A stretch of DNA of 64,000 nucleotides from Rhipicephalus microplus (lineage: Eukaryota; Arthropoda; Arachnida; Ixodida; Ixodidae): the NCBI RefSeq assembly GCF_043290135.1, contig NW_027464589.1:3973001-4037000 (forward strand). The letters run 5' to 3'. Position numbers and translations under genes: made by a program. Within the stretch, counting starts at the first letter, position 1. Each line of letters starts with the position of its first letter. Shown in pieces: positions 33,590-45,418 of this stretch. The notes beneath the pieces are model-generated. The model did no database searches. It was not told the origin of the DNA and worked only from the letters and a program-made list of their open reading frames with translations.

Positions 33590-34900
33590 GTGAAGCACAG
33601 GATTATAATAGAGGAAACAACCAGGCCAGTGTATCAACACCCTTACAGAGTTTCGCCGAAAGAACCAGAGGTTATAAATAGCCAGGTGCATGAGATGTTG
33701 CAGGATGAAGTCATTCGGCCATCTAGCAGCCCGTGGGCATCGCCGGTAGTTCTCGTGAGAAAAAAAGACAACACGTTGAGATTCTGTGTAGACTACCGGA
33801 AACTAAACAGCGTAACCAAGCGGGGTGTATGCCCCTTACCGCGTATTGATCACACATTGGATCGGCTACGGCACGCCAGATATTTCTCTTCGCTCTACGT
33901 AAGAAGCGGATATTGGCAAATCGAAGTGGATGAAAGAGACCGTGAAAAGACCGCTTTCGTAACCCCGGATGGCTTGTACGAGTTTAAAGCACTACCTTTC
34001 GACCTCTGTTGTGCGCCAGTGACATTCCAGCACATGACGAACAGTGTCCTCACGGGGCTGAAGTGGCAGTCATGTCTAGTCTACTTGTACGATGTTGTGG
34101 TATTTTCTGCGACGTTTGACCAACACGTAGAGAGACTGCGGTTGGTGCTTCAGGCTATCCAGTCGGCCGGCTTGACAATCAAACCAGAAAAGTGCCAGTT
34201 CGGCTCCGACAAGCTTCGTTTTCTGGGACACGTAATCAGCGCGGAAGGTGTTGGCCCTGATCCTCACAAGACTGCGGCGGTCGCAGTATTCCGAAAGCCC
34301 AGAGACAAGAAAGAGGTGCGTCAATTTTTGCGCTTATGCGCTTACCACAGACGATTTGTAGAAAATTTCTCGAAAATCGCCGAGCCTCTAAACAAACTCA
34401 CAAAAGACGAAGAATCATTCGCTTGGAGTGCAGAACAAGAAACAGCTTTTAACGAATTAAAGCAACGTTTGCAGAGCCCGCCGTTCCTTGCCCGCTTCGA
34501 CGAGACCGCTGACACGGAACTCCATACAGACGCAAGCAATATTGGTCTCGGCGCAGTACTCGTACAATGGCAAAATGGAGAAGAAAAAGTGCAACTTACG
34601 CCAGCCGAACCCTCTCAAAAGCTGAAAAAAACTAGTCCGCGACAGGAAAAGAGTGTTTGGCAGTGGTATGAGCTATCAGCTAGTTCAGACCATACCTCTA
34701 CGGAAGGCCGTTCTGTGCCGTCAGCGACCACCACTCACTTTGCTGGCTAGCGAACTTAAAAGACCCGTCGCGACGTCTTGCCAGATGGAGCCTCCGACTG
34801 CAAGAATACGACATTACTGTAGCATACCGGTCTGGGCGAAAACACAATGATGCCGATTCCTTATCACGCTCGCCACTGGACTCTACTCCTTCAGAAGAAG
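33590..34900 (+). pseudogene. Ty3 element 4 reverse transcriptase-RNase H, catalytic Asp residues replaced
   Basis: Opens with KHRIIIEETTRPVYQHPYRV, then VVLVRKKDNTLRFCVDYRKLN and LPRIDHTLDRLR. The first catalytic block reads SSLYVRSGYWQI (Tyr for Asp) and the YLDD box reads VYLYDVVVFSA (Tyr for Asp, near 34088), so both key positions are Tyr. FLGHVISAEG and LCAYHRRFVENFS follow. RNase H begins LHTDASNIGLGAVLVQ, and the frame shifts near 34595, after which ASRTLSKAE-like text, SDHHSLCWLANLKDPS and GRKHNDADSLSRS are readable to about 34890. Despite a 386-codon open frame the polymerase site cannot work. Confidence 0.88.
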
Positions 34901-34920
34901 ATGACTCGACACTTCTCTGT

Positions 34921-36103
34921 GTGATGGAAGCCTCAGAGCATCAACGAGCTGACGCAGAACTGCTCCCGTTGATCGAGCACCTCGAAGGCCGTGCCGGACA
35001 GGTCCCACGTGTATTTAAGAGGACATTATCTTCATTCTGTCTCCGTGAAAACGTGCTATACAAAAGGAACCTCGGGCATAACAAAGAGAAGTTCTTACTC
35101 GTCGTTCTGCTAGCAATGAGACCCAGAATCCTAGAAGCTTGTCAGGATGAACCATCGTCTGGTCACTTGGGCGTCAGCCAGAATTGATCAGAAGTATTAC
35201 TGGCCCAAGCTGCTGGCGTCCGTGCAGCAATATGTGAAGACATGTCGCGAATGTCAAAGGCGCAAAAGACCACCACTGAAGACGGCCGGCCTGCTCCAGC
35301 CCATAGACCCGCCTGCTACACCATTTGAACAAGTTGGAATGGATCTTCTTGGACCCTTCCCAATGTCATCATAGGGCAAGAGGTAGATTGTAGTTGCCAC
35401 CGACTACTTGATGCCGTATGGTGAAACCGGCTGCCTTGAGCGAGGAACGGCAGCTGAAGTAGCCAAGCTTTTCTTGCACAGCATCGTTCTTCGACATGGC
35501 GCCCCAAAGGTAGTAATCACCGACCAAGGAGCAGCCTTCACATCAGAGTTGATGCAATGTTTGATGATAATGACGAACAGCAGCCATAGGAAAAGCACTG
35601 CGTACCATCCCCAAACGAATGGGTTAACGGAACGCCTAAATCGCACGATCGCTGACATGTTGTCGATGTACGTGGACTTGGAGCATAAAACGTGGGATGA
35701 AATCCTGTCTTACGCAACGTTCGCCTATAATACGGCCTTCCGAGAGACCACCCGCGTCACCCCATTTCAGCTTGTCTATGGTAGCATAGTCAATTCAACT
35801 CTCGACGCCATGCTCCCAGTCGACAATGCCCACTACGAGCCACCTGACTTTGACGAATTTCTGCAGAAAGCTGAAGAAGCACGCCAGTTGGCAAGGCACC
35901 GAATACGTCAACAACAGTTCAAGGGTGCGGACTACTACAACCTGCGCCGCAGGGGAGTCGAGTACCAGCCAGGTGATGAAGTATGGATCTGGACACCAAT
36001 ACGACGCCGCGGCCTGTCAGAAAAGCTCCTTCGATGGTACTTTGGTCCCTACAAGGTCCTTCGCCGGCTAAGTGACCTAACGTATGAAGTAATCCCTGAC
36101 GGA
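34921..36103 (+). pseudogene. Ty3 element 4 integrase, DDE residues kept, frame broken
   Basis: The N-terminal region (34921-35374) has CQDEPSSGHLGVS (first zinc His replaced by Gln), KYYWPKLLASVQQYVKTCRECQRRK and MDLLGPFP. A TAG follows at about 35371. The core: VATDYLMPYG, VVITDQGAAFTSE and AYHPQTNGLTERLNRT retain all three acidic residues. The C-terminal SH3-like part reads YQPGDEVWIWTPIRRRGLS and FGPYKVLRRLSD, then YEVIPDG at 36103. From there the same frame runs into 13 His codons and antisense LINE E sequence, ending at 36508; that extension is an artefact of insertion. Confidence 0.88.

Positions 36104-36142
<39 letters not shown>
36104..36142 (+). repeat. (CAT)13 microsatellite, LINE E tail
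   Basis: Thirteen perfect CAT units on the plus strand, the reverse complement of an ATG/TGA trinucleotide tail. In the plus-strand integrase frame they read as 13 consecutive His. Confidence 0.95.
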
Positions 36143-36144
<2 letters not shown>

Positions 36145-36149
36145 GCCTA

Positions 36150-38892
36150 ACTACGTCCACTGCAGGACAAAGGCCTCTCCCATGTTCCGCCAGTTAACCC
36201 GGTCCTGTGCTTGCTGCTGCCAATTTATACCCGCAAACTTCTTAATCTCATCTGCCCACCTAATCTTCTGTCTCCCCCTAACCCGCTTTCCTTTTCTGGG
36301 AATCCAGTCAGTTACCCTTAATGACCAGCGGTTACCCTGTCTACGCGTTACATGCCCTGCCTATGTCCATTTCTTCTTCTTGATTTCAGCTATGATATCC
36401 TTAACCCCCGTTTGTTCCCCAATCCATTCTGCTCTCTTCTTGTCTCTTAAGGTTACACCTACCATTTTTCTTTCCATTGCTCGCTGCGTCGTCCTCAATT
36501 TAAGCTGAACCCTCTTTGTAAGTCTCCAGGTTTCTGCTCCGTAGCTAAGTACCGGCAAGATACAGCTGTTATATACCTTCCTCTTGAGGGATAGTGGCAA
36601 TCTACCTGTCATAGTTTGAGAGTGCTTGCCGAATGTGCTCCACCCCATTCTCATTCTTCTAGTTACTTCAATCTCGTGGTTCGGCTCTGCGGTTATTACC
36701 TGCCCTAAGTAGACATAGTCTTTTACAACTTTAAGTGCACTATTACCTATCTCGAAGCGCTGCTCCTTGCCGAGGTTGTTGTACATTACTTTCGTTTTCT
36801 GCAGATTAATTTTAAGACCCACCTTTCTGCTCTCCTTGTCTAACCCCGTAATCATGAGTTGCAATTCGTCCCCTGAGTTACTCAGCAATGCAATGTCATC
36901 GGCGAAGCGCAGGTTACTAAGGTATCCTCCATTGACTCTTATCCCTAACTGTTCCCATTCTAGGCTTCTGAAAACCTCCTGTAAGCACGCGGTAAACAGC
37001 AATGGGGAAATTGTGTCCCACTGCCTCACACCCTTCTTGATTGGTATTCTGTTGCTTTCTCTATGAAGCACTATGGTAGCAGTTGATCCCCTGTAGATTT
37101 CTTCCAGAATGTTTATATATACTTCATCTACGCCCTGATTCCGCAGTGTTTGCATGACGGCTGGTATTTCTACTGAATCAAACGCCTTCTCGTAATCTAT
37201 GAAGGCTATGTATAGTGGTTGGTTATACTCTGAGCATTTCTCTATTACCTAATTGATAGTATGAATGTGGTCAATTGTTGAGTAGCCTGTTCGAAATCCT
37301 GCTTGTTCCTTTGGTTGATTGAATTCTAATGTTTTCTTTACTCTGTTAGCAATTACCTTTGTAAATAGCTTGTATACTACAGCGAGCAAGCTGATCGGCC
37401 TGTAATTCTTCAAGTCCTTGTCATCTCCTTTCTGATGTATTAAGATGATGTTAGCGTTCTTCCAAGACTCTGGTACTCTTCCCGCCAGGAGACACCTCGT
37501 AAACAGGGTGGCTAGTTTTTCTAACACAATCTGTCCTCCATCTTTCAGCAGATCTGATGTTACCTGATCCTCACCAGCAGCTTTGCCCCTTTGCATACTC
37601 TCCAAAGCTTTTCTGACTTCTTCTATCATTACTGGTGGGGTGTAATCTGGGTTACTGCTAGTTCTTATAGTATTGAGGTCGTGGTTGTCTCGGCTACTGT
37701 ACAGATCCTTGTAAAACGCCTCCGCTATCTTAACTATCCTATCCATATTGGTAGTTATTTTGCCTTCTTTGTCCCTTAGTGCATACATCCGACTTTTGCC
37801 TATCCCAAGTTTCCTCTTCAATGCTTTGACACTTCCTCCGTTTTTCAGAGCGTGTTCAATTCTCTCCATGTTATACCTTCTTACATCGCATACTTTACGT
37901 CTATTAATCAACTTCGAAAGCTCTGCCAGTTCTATTTTGTCTGTTGTACTTGACTCTTTCATGATTTGACGCTTCTTAATTAGGTTCTTCGTTTCCTGTG
38001 AAAGCTTGCCAGTGTCCTGTCTAACTACCCTGCCTCCAACTTCCACTGCACACTCCATAATGATACTCGTCAGATTATCATTCATTGTATCTACGCTAAG
38101 GTTGGTTTCCTCACTGAGAGCCGAGTACCTGTTCTGCAGTGACACTCTGAATTCCTGTACTTCCCCTCTCAGTGCTAGCTGATTGATTGGCTTCTTGCGT
38201 ATCAAGTTCTGTCGTTCCTTCTTCAAGTCTAGGCGAATTCGAGACCGTACCATTCTATGGTCACTGCATCGTACCTTGCCAATCACTTCCACATCCTGCA
38301 CGATTCCAGGGTGTGCACTCATTATAAAGTCTATTTCGTTCTTATTTTCGCCATTAGGGCTCCTCCATGTCCACTTGCGGTTTTCTCGTTTTTGGTAGAA
38401 GGTATTCAAAATCCGTAAATTATTGCGTTCTGCGAATTATACTAGTAGCTCTCCTCTGGCGTTTCTAGTACCGATGCCATAATCTCCTACTGCCTGGTCT
38501 CCAGCCTGCTTCTTCCCTAACTTTGCATTAAAGTCGCCCATCACTATAGTATACTGTGTTTTTACCTTACTCATTGCCGATTCCACGTCCTCATAGAAGC
38601 TTTCAACTGAAGCGTCATCATGGCTGGATGTAGGCGCGTAAGCCTGTACTACCTTCATCTTGTATCTTTTATTCAGTTTAATTACGATACCTACCACCCT
38701 TTCATTAATGCTATAGTATTCCTCTATGTTGCCAGCTGAGTTTCTGTGAATGAGGAACCCCACTCCCAGTTCTCTTCTGTCTGACAAGCCCCTGTAGCAA
38801 AGGACGTGCCCATTCTGTAGCACTGTATAGGCCTCATCTGTCCTCCTAACCTCACTGAGCCTCACGAGCGTACACCTCACGAGCGTACACAT
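36150..38892 (-). pseudogene. LINE E ORF: endonuclease-RT, one frame with few stops
   Basis: EN: LSEVRRTDEAYTVLQNGH, GVGFLIHRNSAGN, VVQAYAPTSSHDD, IVMGDFNAKLG, and after a TAA (about 38437) WTWRSPNGENKNEIDFIM and CSDHRMVRSRI. RT: GEDQVTSDLLKDGG, NYRPISLLAVVYKLFTKVI, EQAGFRTGYSTIDHI, TAG at about 37249, FIDYEKAFDSV, VRQWDTISPLLF (Trp for the usual Gly), LRFADDIALLS (FADD intact), YLGQVITAEPNHEIEVTRR. A TAG near 36362 precedes the conserved tail AGHVTRRQGNRWS, readable to about 36170. A short GAGCGTACACCTCAC duplication occurs near 38864-38892. Confidence 0.9.
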
Positions 38893-38935
38893 CTTGAAAG
38901 GAGCGGGGTTCAGTCCGTGTTTGCGGGGACGTCAC

Positions 38936-39937
38936 AATCCTAACATCCTTGACTGGATTCACTCTTTTCTAACAAACCGTCTGCAGTACGTTCACGCTAA
39001 TAATTATAACTCTCCTACCGCTGCTGTAACATCAGGCGTACCACAAGGTTCCGTTGCTTGTTCTTATTTATAATAATGATTTTCCTGTCGGATTTAATTC
39101 TACCATTAGGCTTTTGGCTGATTATTGCGTGCTGTATCGTGTCATTCATAACCGACATGACCTTTCTACATTGCAGTCCGACATTGACGCTGTTTCTAAC
39201 TGGTGCGACAAGTGGCTCATGAAATTAAACATCCATAAGTGTAAAGTTATGAGAGTAATGCACCACAATAAAGTCAATTACTATTTCTTCTATACCCTTC
39301 AAAACTCCCCTTTAAACCCTGTTACTAGTTACCGTTACCTTGGCATGCATATAACCCACAACCTCTCTTGGAATACGCATGTTGAACATGTAATCAATAA
39401 CGCTAATCGCATGCTTGGATTTCTCCGCCGTCATTTTTCATCCGTTCAGAATTAAAACTTAAATTGTACACAACACTCGTTAGATCGAAATTGGAACACG
39501 CTTGTTCTATTTGGAATCCATTTAGCTCCGTATTAACTACAGCCCTTGAATCCGTTCAGAACCGTGCAGCTCGTTTTGTGCTCTTTAACTACAGCCGCTA
39601 CGCCAGTGTTTGTTCAATGAAAGCTACCCTAGGTTTACCAACACTTAAGTCACGCCGTAAGTACTTCCGTCTCAATCTATTTCACAAAATCTTTTACACG
39701 AATACAACACTTAAAAATAATATTTTCCTTCCCCCAGATTATGTATCACCGCGGTTCGACCATCATCTTAAAGATAAAGTTCCCATATGCCGCACTAACA
39801 TTTGCCATGCTTCTTTTTTGCCTCAAACAAGCAGTGACTGGAACCACCTTCCTGCCTCCAGTGCTGCAATGGAAGAATCTGCTGCCTTCAAAATTGAAGT
39901 TATTGATGTATTGTCGTCAGACCATTCCTCTCTGTAA
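38936..39937 (+). pseudogene. LINE F reverse transcriptase C-terminal part
   Basis: Motifs: SGVPQGSVACSYL with a small deletion and stops (about 39050), then RLLADYCVLYRVIHNRHDL where the catalytic ADD reads ADY, SNWCDKWLMKLNIHKCKV, YRYLGMHITHNLSWNTHVEH and NANRMLGFLRR. After a frameshift near 39455: LYTTLVRSKLEHACSIWNP, LESVQNRAARFVLFNYSR, LPPDYVSPRFDHHL and SDWNHLPASSA. Stop at about 39937. The polymerase site is lost through Asp to Tyr. Confidence 0.87.
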
Positions 39938-39985
39938 TGCCCTAGGGCCCTTAGAGTATTAAAATAAATAAAAAAAATAAATAAA
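38936..39985 (+). mobile_element. LINE F: CR1/L2-like LINE, 5'-truncated
   Basis: The plus strand reads the C-terminal half of an RT and a 3' end GGGCCCTTAGAGTATTAAAA followed by AAATAAATA-type tail to about 39985. The start near 38936 falls in NPNILDWIHSFLTNRLQYVHA, so the upstream endonuclease and fingers are missing. The tail resembles that of LINE C (22082-22120) and the fragment at 46330-46748. Confidence 0.85.
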
Positions 39986-40070
39986 CAAAACAACGAAGCA
40001 AAGAGGAGGCACCCAGCACGAGCGCTCAACTAACAACTGGTTTATTCTCGCCTTTGAAGGACATGCCCTT
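39985..40070 (-). mobile_element. Penelope-like element 3' end fragment
   Basis: On the minus strand CCTTCAAAGGCGAGAATAAA, GTTAGTTGAGCGCTCGTGCT and GTGCCTCCTCTTTGCTTCGT. The same sequence, slightly changed, follows the PLE at 50290-50365. It is cut at its 5' side by the AT-rich repeat cluster. Confidence 0.65.
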
Positions 40071-40340
40071 ACGGAAACGCCATACATGGCCCATATATAA
40101 GTTATATCTGGCCATATATAAGCATATATGGCAGCATATGTGGCCATATATAGGCATATATGGCAGCATATGTGGCCACATATAAGCATATATGGATGTA
40201 TATCTGGCGGAGTTGGTTCATGTATGGGGTTATATACGGCCATATATGACGCGGTTGGCCCATATAAGGAGTCAAATCCGGCCAAATAAGGCACGGACAC
40301 ACCATATATAACATATCAAGTGGATCCTTATATGTGGAAG
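40071..40340. repeat. AT-rich self-complementary repeat cluster 2
   Basis: Repeated GGCCATATATAAGCATATAT and GGCAGCATATGTGGCCA units. Its left end, CCCTTACGGAAACGCCATAC (from about 40066), matches the reverse-complemented right end of cluster 3 (CCCTTACAAAAATCCTATAT), suggesting a mobile unit with a defined end. Confidence 0.7.
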
Positions 40341-41728
40341 TGCTCTCTTATTTGGGATGAACCACGTATATATTTAGCACCGTGATCACACTTTTATGCG
40401 AATTGTAATATATAACAACTTGTACACAAAGCTTACCTGCTTATTTTTCATAACAATTGGAGTATTAAATATATATGTTGTTTCTGCCGTGCAAAAAAAC
40501 CGAAATTTCAGGTCAGCTTTGTGTACGTGATAGTTGCAACTCAGTTGAATGCATATATGCATGCATTCGTGTAATTTAACTCGTACATTTTTCATGGCAT
40601 TTAGGTTTGAAACAATAAGTTGCAATTAATACGACGTAAATAATGTATACAAGAGCAGACATGTTTTACGAGGAGGGAATCGTGTCAAGTCACAAAACGT
40701 ATTGAAGCTTCCGAACCTCGCTATTATTATAGAGCAATCCTATATAGTATTATGTAAAGACAAAATGCATGCAACTTATATTGTTCACATTATAGCATTG
40801 TTTAAAGGGGCAGCAAGAAATAATAATTTCGATGCGCTTTTAGCTTCCACATCGGTGGACAAAATTCTTGATTATTTGAAAGTTTTGATGGCTATATGCT
40901 CCCTTCATATAACAAGATTTCTATTAATCCTGTTGAGCCCTCATCTGCGATTGCTTTCAGCAGCCATTTACTATAATTGCATGCGCAGTGCAATGTTTAA
41001 GGGAGTATTTTCAAAAACAAAAAGAACTTACGTGAATGAAACTTCCAGGCACCATTATGATTACATTCAAGATGGAAGTTGTACTAATTTATTGCAAAAA
41101 TACATCTTACGTTTCCTTTGGCTACATATAATGTTCCTGGCTGTGCACATAGTAAATTTATCGAAAATTTTATGATTGCACAAGTGAACAATTAATTTAG
41201 TGTAATGTTTGCAAGCGTCAAATAAATCTCACGTCATAGACATGTACGTTAAAAAAGGTGCAGCTGACTCACCTGTGATACATATTTAATGGACAATGTA
41301 ATGAAATGCTGAAGCTTTATAGCAACATTTAACGTAGGCTGCGGAATTCACAAAACTTCTATTTTGTGTCGGTGTGTCATTACTTGGTCGAGGTCACTAA
41401 AGCGCACGTGCCATCATCAGGATTAGCCTAAACATTGCCTTGTGAATACAATTAGTATGACACATTTTTTGCAGGCTGGCGTGATACCTAAGCCAAACTC
41501 TACATTATGTAAACAGCCCCTTGCTGTGCAGGCGCGTAACGATTCAAACTGCTTGCGAGCATATCCTTTCAACACCAACATGGTAGTGCACTTATAAGAT
41601 ATGTATGCTGGTACATACCCACCAAACTGACAAGTGTACACTCGCGTATAGAGATTCATGGGCACCCGGACACTGGCATTTCATTCAATGTGGCTAGATA
41701 TTTTCGGATATGTCAGAATGATATGAGT

Positions 41729-41730
<2 letters not shown>

Positions 41731-41764
<34 letters not shown>

Positions 41765-41783
41765 GTGTTGTTGTTGTTGTTGT
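41731..41783. repeat. (ATT)11-(TGT)6 microsatellite
   Basis: Eleven ATT units (41731-41763) followed by TGT units (41766-41783). Confidence 0.95.
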
Positions 41784-43562
41784 ATTTCGCAAAACGTCCA
41801 ACAGTGAATTCATATGCTGTCATACTGTGTCGTTATGTAAGCTTTATGAGATCAGTTATGTTGGTGTTCTTTTTGATAGCATGCTGAATTTTTTCTACTT
41901 GCATTAAATGTGCTGCCATGCGAGGCCTTCATTCTCTTCCTGTTGGCTCAACATCTCGCGAGAATCCGGTTCTCCTACAGCCTTCTACAAATTGTACACC
42001 GCGATATGTCGTCGTCAACTTGAGTACATATGCATATTTGATTTGGAATGGCCCTGCTAAATCCAGCAGTAGTGCCACTGAGTGAGTCCAGAAAAATTTC
42101 ATAAGCATTTACCCTCATCGTTTCACTAGAATCCTTTCAACACTGCTAGAATATTAAATTTGCCATCAGTTAACGGCCGGCAAAATCGCGCTGAGCTGTT
42201 ATTTTTTTACAAGCTAGTTCAGGCTGAGATATTCTGCCCTTCTCGGTTGTAATAATTTTGAAACTCCGCGTAAGTTATCGAGAGAGAATCGACCGTTGCA
42301 TGTACCTGCCAGCTTCTTTCAACACTCTATCCTTTACAGAATACTGAGTCTATCTAACGTCAACTTTCTTAATTCGTTATGTTTTTCATAGTCTACAGTC
42401 ATTTTCTTTTTGTCAGTGAGGGCTGCCCTGTCCTAACGTAGCTTTGCACATGCACAGATTCTTCCCTTTTCCGTCTTTCAGGAAGCCTTCGGCACGGTTA
42501 TGTATATTCTACATTATTTTTCAGTCCCATTCCATGAATATGTACTCTTTTATTTGTTGTTTTCATTGTGCGCTGATTTCTTTTCGACTGCTCGTCTTTG
42601 CTCTTTTTATTGATTTGCATTTCTGTGGACAGTCTGTAATGTAATGTTTGTTTTTGTTTTCTTTTCGCGCGCGCCAGCATGAAAGACCCTATGGTTGTTC
42701 TTGGGTAGGTTAAAAAAATGATTGATTGATCATTGGTTGATTGAATATTATTATTATCATTATAAATGCTTGTGAAATAAGATGATAATTCGGCTGAAAC
42801 GCGTCTTCGTAGCCAGCGTACACGCAGCAGCGATTTCAGCTCCGCGGAATGCCTGTCTCAAAGGACTTGCACGTGCAGCTTTCTGGGCCCGCGGAAGGAA
42901 GTTGAAGTCCATTGTACGAAAAAACTCGCCTGACTACTAGGTTGCAAGGGGTGCGCACAGTAAAAAATTACAAAAAAGGGCGCCCACCGGATGGGTGGAC
43001 AATTCGGAGAAAGTTGTTCGAAGGAGCGCACGTAGGCACCGTGAAGCCCTGCCGTGGCTTACACCAGTCCGTGGACAGAGCAGGAAAGAGAGTGCCGCGG
43101 CCCATTTCAAGTAACGACGAAGAAAATAGTTTGCACAAACATTCAGTCGTATGGTAATAACATTGCGTCAATAATAGTTAAAAAATGAAACGTCGTTCGC
43201 CAATAAGCTCAGGAAAATTTAAGTCTAGTGAAAAGTGCGTAAATCATTGATCTCAAGGAGTGATGTAGTGTTCATTGCAATATGCATTGTCAAGCCTGCG
43301 TGATCTGTATCCGTCCGCGTCATTGTTGTTTTTTTTTGCTCGCCGGAGTCATGGGTGCCGCGCTGATCGAGTTTGTTAATTTTCATTCCTTTTGCTCTTA
43401 TTTCGTGTTCAACTACTGCTCCAATTTACACAAGATAATCGCGCAGCTCTCACGAATCTACTTCGCTGTACGTGGCGAAATTGTGGACGGACGTGGAAGT
43501 GTTTTTGTGTGCGTGTGCGTCTGTACGCTGCTGGATTGGCAATCGTCAACTTTTCGTGCGAG

Positions 43563-43709
43563 AAGAAAATGGATACCCACGCTTGCGGGCAAGCGTTGCT
43601 TCAAAACTTCTTCCTAAAGCAGTACGAATGGACGTGGTGGCTTTAAGGTGTGAATAGGTTATCAGGATTAACAGGCTCCTTTAACGACAAGTCTCGGTTA
43701 AATGTTAAG
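43563..43709 (+). other. Possible exon with strong splice donor
   Basis: From an ATG at about 43569 the frame reads MDTHACGQALLQNFFLKQYE, hits a TAA at about 43645, and continues GVNRLSGLTGSFNDKSRLN to AAG|GTAAGTTC at 43709/43710. The donor matches consensus well, and the region upstream is locally GC-richer. It could be a non-coding or mutated first exon. I recognise no family. A donor-like match alone is weak evidence. Confidence 0.2.
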
Positions 43710-44774
43710 GTAAGTTCATCATTTTCATTACCTTCGCACGTTGTTCATAAATATTATGATAACTCGAAAACATATCACATTGCATGCTTGCTGAGTAAAT
43801 AACTTTATGCTAATCGTGGTTACGTCATTAGGCTGTTTTGTTTAAGCGATATGACAACACTTTCTTTTTTTTCACTTGATCCAGACAGTGCTCTATTTAA
43901 TAAAAAAATCTACGTCAGGAAAATGGTGGTTTTGTGCCATTGTACTTTTCATAAGTATATTGATGTAAATATACTTGTGTTGTATTTTTCTCATTTTAAC
44001 GCTTGAGGAAAAACCAAGGATAAATTACAACTTGCGCAATTACAAATGAAAAAGAGTTGCATATCTCCAACTCCAAGGGTGTCATGAGATTTATGAGCCC
44101 ACGTTTGAATTCGTCTTGCGTTTGAATTTATCTTTCTTCGTCTACGTTCCACTTGTTTTTATATTTACGTGTGTTTTGATAAGGACACGCAGTTAAAATT
44201 TTGTTGCTAGTTTGATTCTTCAAAACAGGGTGCAATGTCACGGATCCAAATGTAAAAACTTAAGAATAGCCCGTAATTTCGTTTCCGCCATCTACAATCA
44301 GGGTGATATAAGTGTGAATTTGACTAGAATGCGTACACCACAGGCGACATTATCGTTACTGATGTCGCAACATCGCGTGGTTATCTTGAAGAACTGCGCA
44401 CACCCGCATACATAGTTACACAAAATAATGTGATGTCACGTTTTAATCCGTGAGCACTGTAGATATTTTTACGCAAGCCGACAAATAAAATGGTATGATG
44501 CATTAGAACTTGCTACTGTGTGAAAAAACTGGGGGACCATTAAGCTCCGTTTTTCACAGTTGAACGTGATAGCAGTATCGATCATGTTTCTTGTGTGTAA
44601 TTCAATCTTAGTGAGTACTCTTTATTGCATGATGCTACTTGAACAAATTTATTTGTGAAATAGTACTGCGTAATTGAGAAGGTTGAAAGTGTCTCAATTA
44701 AGGTTTCGCACATGGCTGCATTTTGTGTAAAAAACGGGTAACACAGTTTAAAGAACAAGAAATATTATGTAATT

Positions 44775-45418
44775 ACTGAGTTGCGCGAAAAAATTAAAAT
44801 ACAAAAGGAACACACCTAGATGCAGCACACACTGACAACTGAAACATTGTTGGAGAAAACAGACATACGTATATATGCGGTTACAAGAACACGTGCGGTG
44901 AAAGAAAAGGATTAGATGAGCAGACAGATTGTATAAATGATGCGCTTCCAGGAAAGCTACCTCAGTAGCAAGCAACATAAATGAGAGTTACGTGACACAT
45001 GAATCCCCAGCTTTGTTTATGAAATACGCCTCTCCGATTTCCCGCGCTATACCGTGTCACTAAATCTAGCTTTAACTACCGTATTCCAAACAAGGGCGCG
45101 CAGCCACACTCTCAACAATATGATGATTGGTTAGAGAGTGGTTGTTAATTCCTTTAGAGAAGCTTTGTGATCTACAATTATATAAATAAATTCTAAATAA
45201 TACTTCCCACATGACAGCACAGTACCGTCCATCACACGATGTCCACACTGCGAAAGAAAATGATCAGATGTCTGCTCATCTAATCATTTTTTTCCACCTC
45301 ACGTGTTGTCGTAACCGCATACATATGTCTGTTTTCTCCAATGAAGTTTCAGTTGTTAGTGTGCGCTGTGTCTAGGTGTCTTCCTTTCACACTTCAAATT
45401 TTTTCGCGCAACTAAGTT
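44775..45418. repeat. Penelope-like 3' ends as an inverted pair (palindrome 1)
   Basis: The left arm (about 44775-44925) and right arm (about 45268-45418) are inverted copies: the minus strand of the left and the plus strand of the right both read GTTTTCTCCAA, TTTCAGTTGT, GTCTAGGTGT and AATTTTTTCGCGCAACT. The motif order matches PLE 3' ends elsewhere in the window, pointing outwards on both sides. The ~340-bp middle shows no RT or GIY-YIG motif. Confidence 0.65.

Larger units (their letters stand above)
31519..36103 (+). mobile_element. Ty3 element 4, right part (gag to integrase)
   Basis: It continues gag from the LINE D insertion and runs through nucleocapsid, protease, RT, RNase H and integrase up to YEVIPDG, where the (CAT)13 tail of LINE E begins. 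The polypurine tract and 3' LTR are absent. Sequence and motif spacing resemble Ty3 element 1. Confidence 0.92.
36104..38892 (-). mobile_element. LINE E: RTE-clade LINE with TGATGA-type tail
   Basis: On the minus strand: endonuclease, RT and C-terminal domain in one ORF, 5'-truncated near 38892, ending in (ATG)13 in element sense (CAT repeat 36104-36142 on plus). Short trinucleotide tails of this kind are a hallmark of RTE elements. It interrupts Ty3 element 4 after its integrase. Only three in-frame stops break the ORF, so this is among the younger insertions. The ~40 bp from 38893 to 38935 could be its remaining leader. Confidence 0.9.
40341..44770. other. Long AT-rich stretch without recognised gene
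   Basis: About 4.4 kb with only short, motif-free open frames. Contents I can name: a (ATT)n(TGT)n microsatellite at 41731-41783; a TGATTGATCATTGGTTGATT stretch (42720-42745) resembling a SINE/LINE tail; a small GC-richer patch (42980-43170) with an 81-codon open frame of no recognisable family; and a possible exon ending at a GTAAGT donor near 43709. I see no transposon coding motif, rRNA or tRNA. Confidence 0.55.

Noticed and set aside
41405..41430. CTGATGA-like text as a hammerhead ribozyme core
   Set aside because: The conserved GAAA part and paired stems are not found nearby.
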